Below are positions 33,482 to 35,715 of a stretch of DNA of 35,715 nt, in pieces. Origin of the DNA: an uncultured Lachnospiraceae bacterium (lineage in GTDB: Bacteria; Bacillota; Clostridia; Lachnospirales; Lachnospiraceae); assembly GCA_902489645.1 (NCBI GenBank), contig CABUAW010000023.1:1-35715 (forward strand), in the 5' to 3' direction. The notes under the pieces are model-generated. The model saw only the letters and a list, made by a program, of their open reading frames with translations, was not told the origin of the DNA and made no database searches. The position numbers and the translations under genes were made by a program. Each line of letters opens with the position of its first letter. Within the stretch, counting starts at the first letter, position 1.

Positions 33482-34165
33482 ATGCAGTATAAAGTATTCG
33501 GAAAGCCATTTCCGGCAGTATCGATTCGAATGAACCGGGGAGAGAGTATTTACACCCAGTCCGGCGGCATGAGCTGGATGACGGACGGCTTTTCTATGGA
33601 AACGAACACCCATGGCGGATTAATGAGAGGACTTGGACGGATGTTCTCGGGCGATTCGTTATTTATGGCGACGTATACGGCGATGCAGGATGGACAGGAG
33701 ATTACCATGGCATCTTCTATGCCCGGTGAAATTCATACGCTGGAAATTTCTCCCGGAAATACATACATTGCACAGAAAGGCGCCTTTCTGTGCGCACAGC
33801 ACAGTGTGGAATTGGATGCGGTTTTTACAAAGAAATTGTCCAGCGGCATGTTTGGCGGCGAGGGATTTATTCTTCAGCGGCTTTCGGGAAATGGCGTAGC
33901 CTTTCTTGAACTGGATGGCACCGTGTGCGAATATGATTTGGCGCCGGGGCAGCGAATGAAGATTGATTCGGGAAATGTGGCCTATTTTGAAGAAAGAGTC
34001 AGATATTCGGTTGAGATGGTGAAAGGATTTTCAAATATCTTCTTTGGCGGCGAGGGCCTTTTCCTGACGGTTCTCGAAGGCCCCGGAAAGGTATGGCTCC
34101 AGACAATGACCGCTTCTGAATTGGCCAATAAAATTATTCCATATATACCGACATCGGGAAAATAA
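33482..34165 (+). CDS. AIM24/TIGR00266-family protein
   Basis: The 227 residues match this widespread family of all-beta proteins (DUF124). Typical blocks: MQYKVFGKPFPAVSIRMNRGESIYTQSGGMSWM, GGLMRGLGRMFSGDSLFMATYTA, the central ISPGNTYIAQKGAFLCA and, at the end, MVKGFSNIFFGGEGLFLTVLEGPGKVWLQTM. The biochemical role in bacteria is unknown. The ATG at 33482 follows GGAGGAGG; the earlier start at 33461 overlaps that RBS. It stands alone between a weak promoter and a strong terminator. Confidence 0.92.
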   Translation: MQYKVFGKPFPAVSIRMNRGESIYTQSGGMSWMTDGFSMETNTHGGLMRGLGRMFSGDSLFMATYTAMQDGQEITMASSMPGEIHTLEISPGNTYIAQKGAFLCAQHSVELDAVFTKKLSSGMFGGEGFILQRLSGNGVAFLELDGTVCEYDLAPGQRMKIDSGNVAYFEERVRYSVEMVKGFSNIFFGGEGLFLTVLEGPGKVWLQTMTASELANKIIPYIPTSGK

Positions 34166-34170
34166 AATAA

Positions 34171-34216
34171 AAAAGGGAAACCATTCGAAATAAAAATCGA
34201 AGGGTTTCCTTTTTTT
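34171..34216. terminator. Bidirectional terminator
   Basis: GGAAACCATTCGA (34176-34188) pairs with TCGAAGGGTTTCC (34197-34209) with one mismatch and an 8-base loop. AAAAAG stands left and TTTTTTT right. It separates the converging AIM24 and XRE-cupin genes; the T tract touches the stop codon of the regulator. Confidence 0.88.
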
Positions 34217-34784
34217 AAAATTTATAAGGCGAAGTGGAAATAATCAGCATTTTTGCATCTTCATCAAAGCCGTTTGTCCATCGGTGGCCGATGTAGTTTG
34301 GATAATACAGGGTATCATATTTGTCCAATATATAAGCCCGGTGATTTTCAAGTTCAAAACGGATGCGGCCTTCCAGCATGAAAACGAGTTCTTCACCGCC
34401 ATGATGGGCGAAGGTACCGGAATCAGAGCCGGCCGGAATATCGATAATCGCCCCCCACATTTCATTGCGGCCCTGGGTGATTAAGGATTCGATAAGGGCC
34501 TTGCCGTTACTGATATTACGGATAAATGTCTGCTGTTCATTATGACGAACAAGATGGACATTGGTTATTTCGTCATCCATAAAAAGTGAAAAGACAGGCA
34601 AATCCAGAGCGTTGCAGAGGGCCTGCAATGTGAGTAGATTTGGAGAAGTTTTTCCTGTTTCAATCTGGCTGATGGTGCTTGCGGCGATGTCAGAGCGGGC
34701 GGATAAATCGCGGATTGACAGATTTTTTTCCAGCCGTCGGCTTCGCAATATATTTCCAATTTTATTTAAATCGATATCAGACAT
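34215..34784 (-). CDS. XRE-family regulator with C-terminal cupin
   Basis: The 189 residues combine a lambda-repressor-like helix-turn-helix (residues about 5-62, IGNILRSRRLEKNLSIRDLSARSDIAASTISQIETGKTSPNLLTLQAL) with a cupin barrel (about 105-185, HHGGEELVFMLEGRIRFEL, DTLYYPNYIGHRWTN). This is the build of PuuR/SutR-like regulators that bind a small ligand in the cupin. It diverges from the amidohydrolase gene, 150 bases away, and probably controls it. AAAGGAGG lies 6 bases before the ATG at 34784; an upstream ATG (34844) lies in the promoter region. ACGAA-type half-sites occur in both promoters. Confidence 0.93.
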   Translation of the reverse strand: MSDIDLNKIGNILRSRRLEKNLSIRDLSARSDIAASTISQIETGKTSPNLLTLQALCNALDLPVFSLFMDDEITNVHLVRHNEQQTFIRNISNGKALIESLITQGRNEMWGAIIDIPAGSDSGTFAHHGGEELVFMLEGRIRFELENHRAYILDKYDTLYYPNYIGHRWTNGFDEDAKMLIISTSPYKF

Positions 34785-34809
34785 GGAGCGCCTCCTTTTC
34801 TGATTTGCT

Positions 34810-34838
34810 ATTATATAGAAAAAACAGATATTCGTCAA
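34810..34838 (-). promoter_or_regulatory. Promoter of the XRE-cupin gene
   Basis: On the minus strand TTGACG (34838-34833), a 17-base spacer and TATAAT (34815-34810). The -35 box overlaps an ACGAA half-site (34835-34831), like those at the amidohydrolase promoter, which suggests self-control. Confidence 0.75.
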
Positions 34839-34871
34839 ATACAAATTTCAACTTTATTCAACATGGGGTGA

Positions 34872-34907
34872 TTGACAAAACGAACAGGATTCGTTATAAT
34901 GAACGAA
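34872..34907 (+). promoter_or_regulatory. Consensus promoter and operator of the amidohydrolase gene
   Basis: TTGACA (34872-34877), a 17-base spacer and TATAAT (34895-34900) match the sigma-A consensus exactly. TTCGTT (34890-34895) and AACGAA (34902-34907) form a perfect inverted repeat centred on the -10 box, and ACGAA (34880-34884) with TTCGT (34890-34894) makes a second one in the spacer. This is a likely operator for the adjacent XRE-cupin protein. Confidence 0.8.
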
Positions 34908-34934
34908 GTTTGTTAGAGGAGATGGTAAATTTCT

Positions 34935-35715
34935 ATGAAAACATTGTTGAAAAATGCGTTGGTTGTTACCATGAACGCAAGGGAAGAAGTATATTCCGAT
35001 GGCAGCGTTCTTGTGGAAGATGACAAGATTAGCAAAATCGGACATTTTGACTTAAATGAAGACGTGGATGAGGTAATTGACTGTAAAGGCAAGATGATTA
35101 TGCCAGGTCTTGTAAATACCCATGTACATACATCACAGCAGCTTGGACGCGGTTTGGGGGATGACGTTAATCTGCTGACATGGCTGCATGACCGTATCTG
35201 GCCGTATGAGAGCAATATGACGGAAGAAGATTCCTATGTATCCACGCTGGCCTGCTGTCTGGAGCAGATTAAATGCGGCTGTACCTCCTTTGCGGAGCCG
35301 GGCGGACAACATGTGTCCGGTATGGTTCGCGGCGTTGCTGAGGCCGGCGTCCGTGCGAAACTGGCGAAATCCGTGATGGACTGTGGCGAAGGACTTCCGG
35401 AGGTTTGGCAGAGAACAACGGAAGAGGAGCTGGATAAGCAGGAAGAAGATTTAAAGAAATTCCATAATACCCATGATGGCCGTGTTCAGGTATGGTTTGG
35501 TTTGAGAACCATTTTTAACTGTACCGATGAATTGATTGTACGTTCTAAGGAACTGGCAGATAAATATAATGTCGGCGTCCATATGCATGTGGCCGAAGTA
35601 AAGGACGAAGTAGAATATATGCAGGCCACCAGGGGCGAATGGACCGTTACCCATCTGAATAAGCTGGGTGTTCTGGATAAAAATTTCCTTGCCGTACATA
35701 CGGTATGGCTGACCA
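34935..35715 (+). CDS. Amidohydrolase (MTA/SAH/nucleobase deaminase type), 3' end missing
   Basis: The visible 260 residues are the N-terminal part of a protein usually of about 440. It has the small N-terminal beta sandwich (LLKNALVVTMNAREEVYSDGSVLVEDDKI) and then the metal-dependent barrel: MPGLVNTHVHTSQQLGRGLGDDVNLLTWL, the H-x-H zinc motif with the RG..DD and WL signature of the 5-methylthioadenosine/S-adenosylhomocysteine deaminase and chlorohydrolase group, CTSFAEPGG, and the third His in VHMHVAEVKDE. The segment AVHTVWLT at the window edge carries the fourth His. The ATG is preceded by AGAGGAGATGG about 10 bases upstream. Guanine, cytosine or SAH deaminases are alternatives. The divergent XRE-cupin gene is its likely regulator. 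Confidence 0.9.
   Translation, partial: MKTLLKNALVVTMNAREEVYSDGSVLVEDDKISKIGHFDLNEDVDEVIDCKGKMIMPGLVNTHVHTSQQLGRGLGDDVNLLTWLHDRIWPYESNMTEEDSYVSTLACCLEQIKCGCTSFAEPGGQHVSGMVRGVAEAGVRAKLAKSVMDCGEGLPEVWQRTTEEELDKQEEDLKKFHNTHDGRVQVWFGLRTIFNCTDELIVRSKELADKYNVGVHMHVAEVKDEVEYMQATRGEWTVTHLNKLGVLDKNFLAVHTVWLT

Overview
The window looks like a chromosomal segment of an anaerobic Firmicute of class Clostridia, most likely a Lachnospiraceae-type gut bacterium. The basis is a butyrate/propionate-type CoA module with an acyl-CoA dehydrogenase and electron-transfer flavoprotein, an Rpn-family nuclease, a DUF6128-like protein, strong AGGAGG ribosome binding sites and moderate GC content. No rRNA, tRNA, CRISPR array, complete insertion sequence or prophage was seen. 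The assignment is by protein resemblance read by eye; no database was searched.

Layout. (1) 1-7009: a plus-strand operon of CoA-transferase (5' end cut by the window), GntP-family permease, crotonase, MaoC hydratase, acyl-CoA dehydrogenase, EtfB and EtfA. Together these can import a short hydroxy acid, activate it with CoA, dehydrate it and reduce the enoyl-CoA. (2) 7063-8668: an accessory pocket with one Rpn/PD-(D/E)XK nuclease gene, several hairpins and a decayed RelE/ParE-like toxin on the minus strand. (3) 8669-10715, minus: prfC (release factor 3) and a DUF3842 gene. (4) 10852-15085, plus: a membrane-anchored endonuclease/exonuclease/phosphatase-fold protein, an unknown protein with a cysteine tail, citrate synthase, and a lipoprotein with three repeated domains. 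(5) 15165-16442, minus: a LarA-type nickel racemase. (6) 16662-19302, plus: a GH25 lysozyme, then an operon of a phospholipase-C-like protein, a FabT-like MarR regulator and a DtxR-like regulator. (7) 19387-22977, minus: ATP-type PEP carboxykinase and a DUF885 lipoprotein. (8) 23185-32301: metG, tatD and ksgA, which often lie close together in Firmicutes, here separated by a split chromate-type transporter pair, a LysR regulator, a VanY-like carboxypeptidase, a TauE/SafE permease and a metallophosphoesterase. (9) 32359-35715: a DUF6128-like protein, an AIM24-family protein, an XRE-cupin regulator, and a divergent amidohydrolase cut by the window end.

Central carbon functions recur: enoyl-CoA reduction, citrate synthase, a 2-hydroxyacid racemase and PEP carboxykinase. 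The best regulatory signals are an inverted repeat centred on the -10 box of the amidohydrolase gene beside its XRE-cupin regulator, a tandem 10-mer just after the pckA promoter, a Rex-like palindrome over the citrate synthase promoter, and a 15-bp direct repeat at 22-bp spacing in front of the LysR gene. No clearly new multi-gene system such as a defence island was found. The most interesting leads are the hydroxyacyl-CoA module with two hydratases of different fold, and the regulatory palindromes.
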